Source of the DNA: Phycisphaerales bacterium
GTDB taxonomy: Bacteria > Planctomycetota > Phycisphaerae > Phycisphaerales > SM1A02
Direction: 5' to 3'
DNA length: 6,077 nt
Assembly (NCBI GenBank): GCA_007127615.1
Contig: SKZB01000455.1
Coordinates: forward strand, 1 to 6,077
Shown here: positions 6,019-6,077 of the stretch, one piece after another
Layout: each line of letters starts with the position of its first letter
How positions within the stretch are numbered: the stretch's first letter is position 1
Translations under genes and position numbers: made by a program
Notes under the pieces: generated by a model
What the model saw: only the letters and a program-made list of their open reading frames with translations
Databases searched by the model: none
Told to the model about the DNA's origin: nothing

Positions 6019-6077
6019 GTTGGGACGCCTGGCTCACGATTGCAATGGTGGTGATGATGATCATCGCCATGATCCGG
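6015..6077 (+). CDS. Membrane protein N-terminus, possibly SLC13-family permease
   Basis: Only the first 21 codons lie in the window; the gene runs off the right edge. The sequence begins MSWDAWLTIAMVVMMIIAMI and is a hydrophobic membrane segment preceded by an amphipathic WDAWLT start. This opening resembles SLC13 (sodium/sulfate or citrate symporter family) permeases, which often start with M-[ST]-x-[DE]-A-W-[LI]-T. In those proteins, TrkA-C domains often sit between the membrane halves. An AAGGGA at 5998-6003 lies 11 nt before the ATG. The neighbouring PAP phosphatase would fit a sulfate transporter, but 21 residues cannot prove the family. The coding call is firmer than the family call. 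Confidence 0.6.
   Translation, partial: MSWDAWLTIAMVVMMIIAMIR

Overview
The window is GC-rich and densely coded and looks like chromosomal DNA of a Planctomycetota-type bacterium. That assignment is an inference. It rests on the GC-rich coding style, on a small split-cysteine protein that I recall as common in planctomycetes, and on a HAL2-like bisphosphate nucleotidase. No rRNA or other marker gene is present to confirm it.

Left part (1-3367): part of an F1Fo ATP synthase operon on the + strand. It holds the 3' end of atpF (b subunit), a complete atpH (delta), a secreted or periplasmic SIMPL-domain (DUF541/YggE-like) gene that starts 2 nt after atpH, and a complete atpA (alpha). A strong intrinsic terminator follows atpA at 3333-3367. 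In the usual bacterial order (atpB-E-F-H-A-G-D-C), atpG, atpD and atpC would come next. They do not, so the operon appears to be split after atpA, with gamma, beta and epsilon encoded elsewhere.

Middle part (3394-4713): a two-part protein with a C-terminal GNAT acetyltransferase-like domain on the + strand. It is convergent with a small minus-strand protein carrying two CxxC pairs about 70 residues apart, a likely split zinc-binding site.

Right part (4835-6077): a 3'(2'),5'-bisphosphate nucleotidase of the HAL2 type, which recycles the PAP/PAPS by-product of sulfate assimilation. After a 121-nt gap comes the first 21 codons of a membrane protein whose N-terminus resembles SLC13-family permeases. 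If that family is right, the pair forms a sulfur uptake/assimilation module. The gap contains a bulged stem-loop and a possible 14-codon leader ORF whose stop overlaps the permease start as ATGA.

Most of the window is housekeeping. I see no CRISPR array, insertion sequence, tRNA or rRNA gene, and no convincing evidence of a new defence or mobile system. The unusual points are the SIMPL gene inside the ATP synthase operon, the terminator that breaks that operon after atpA, and the leader-like gap before the permease.
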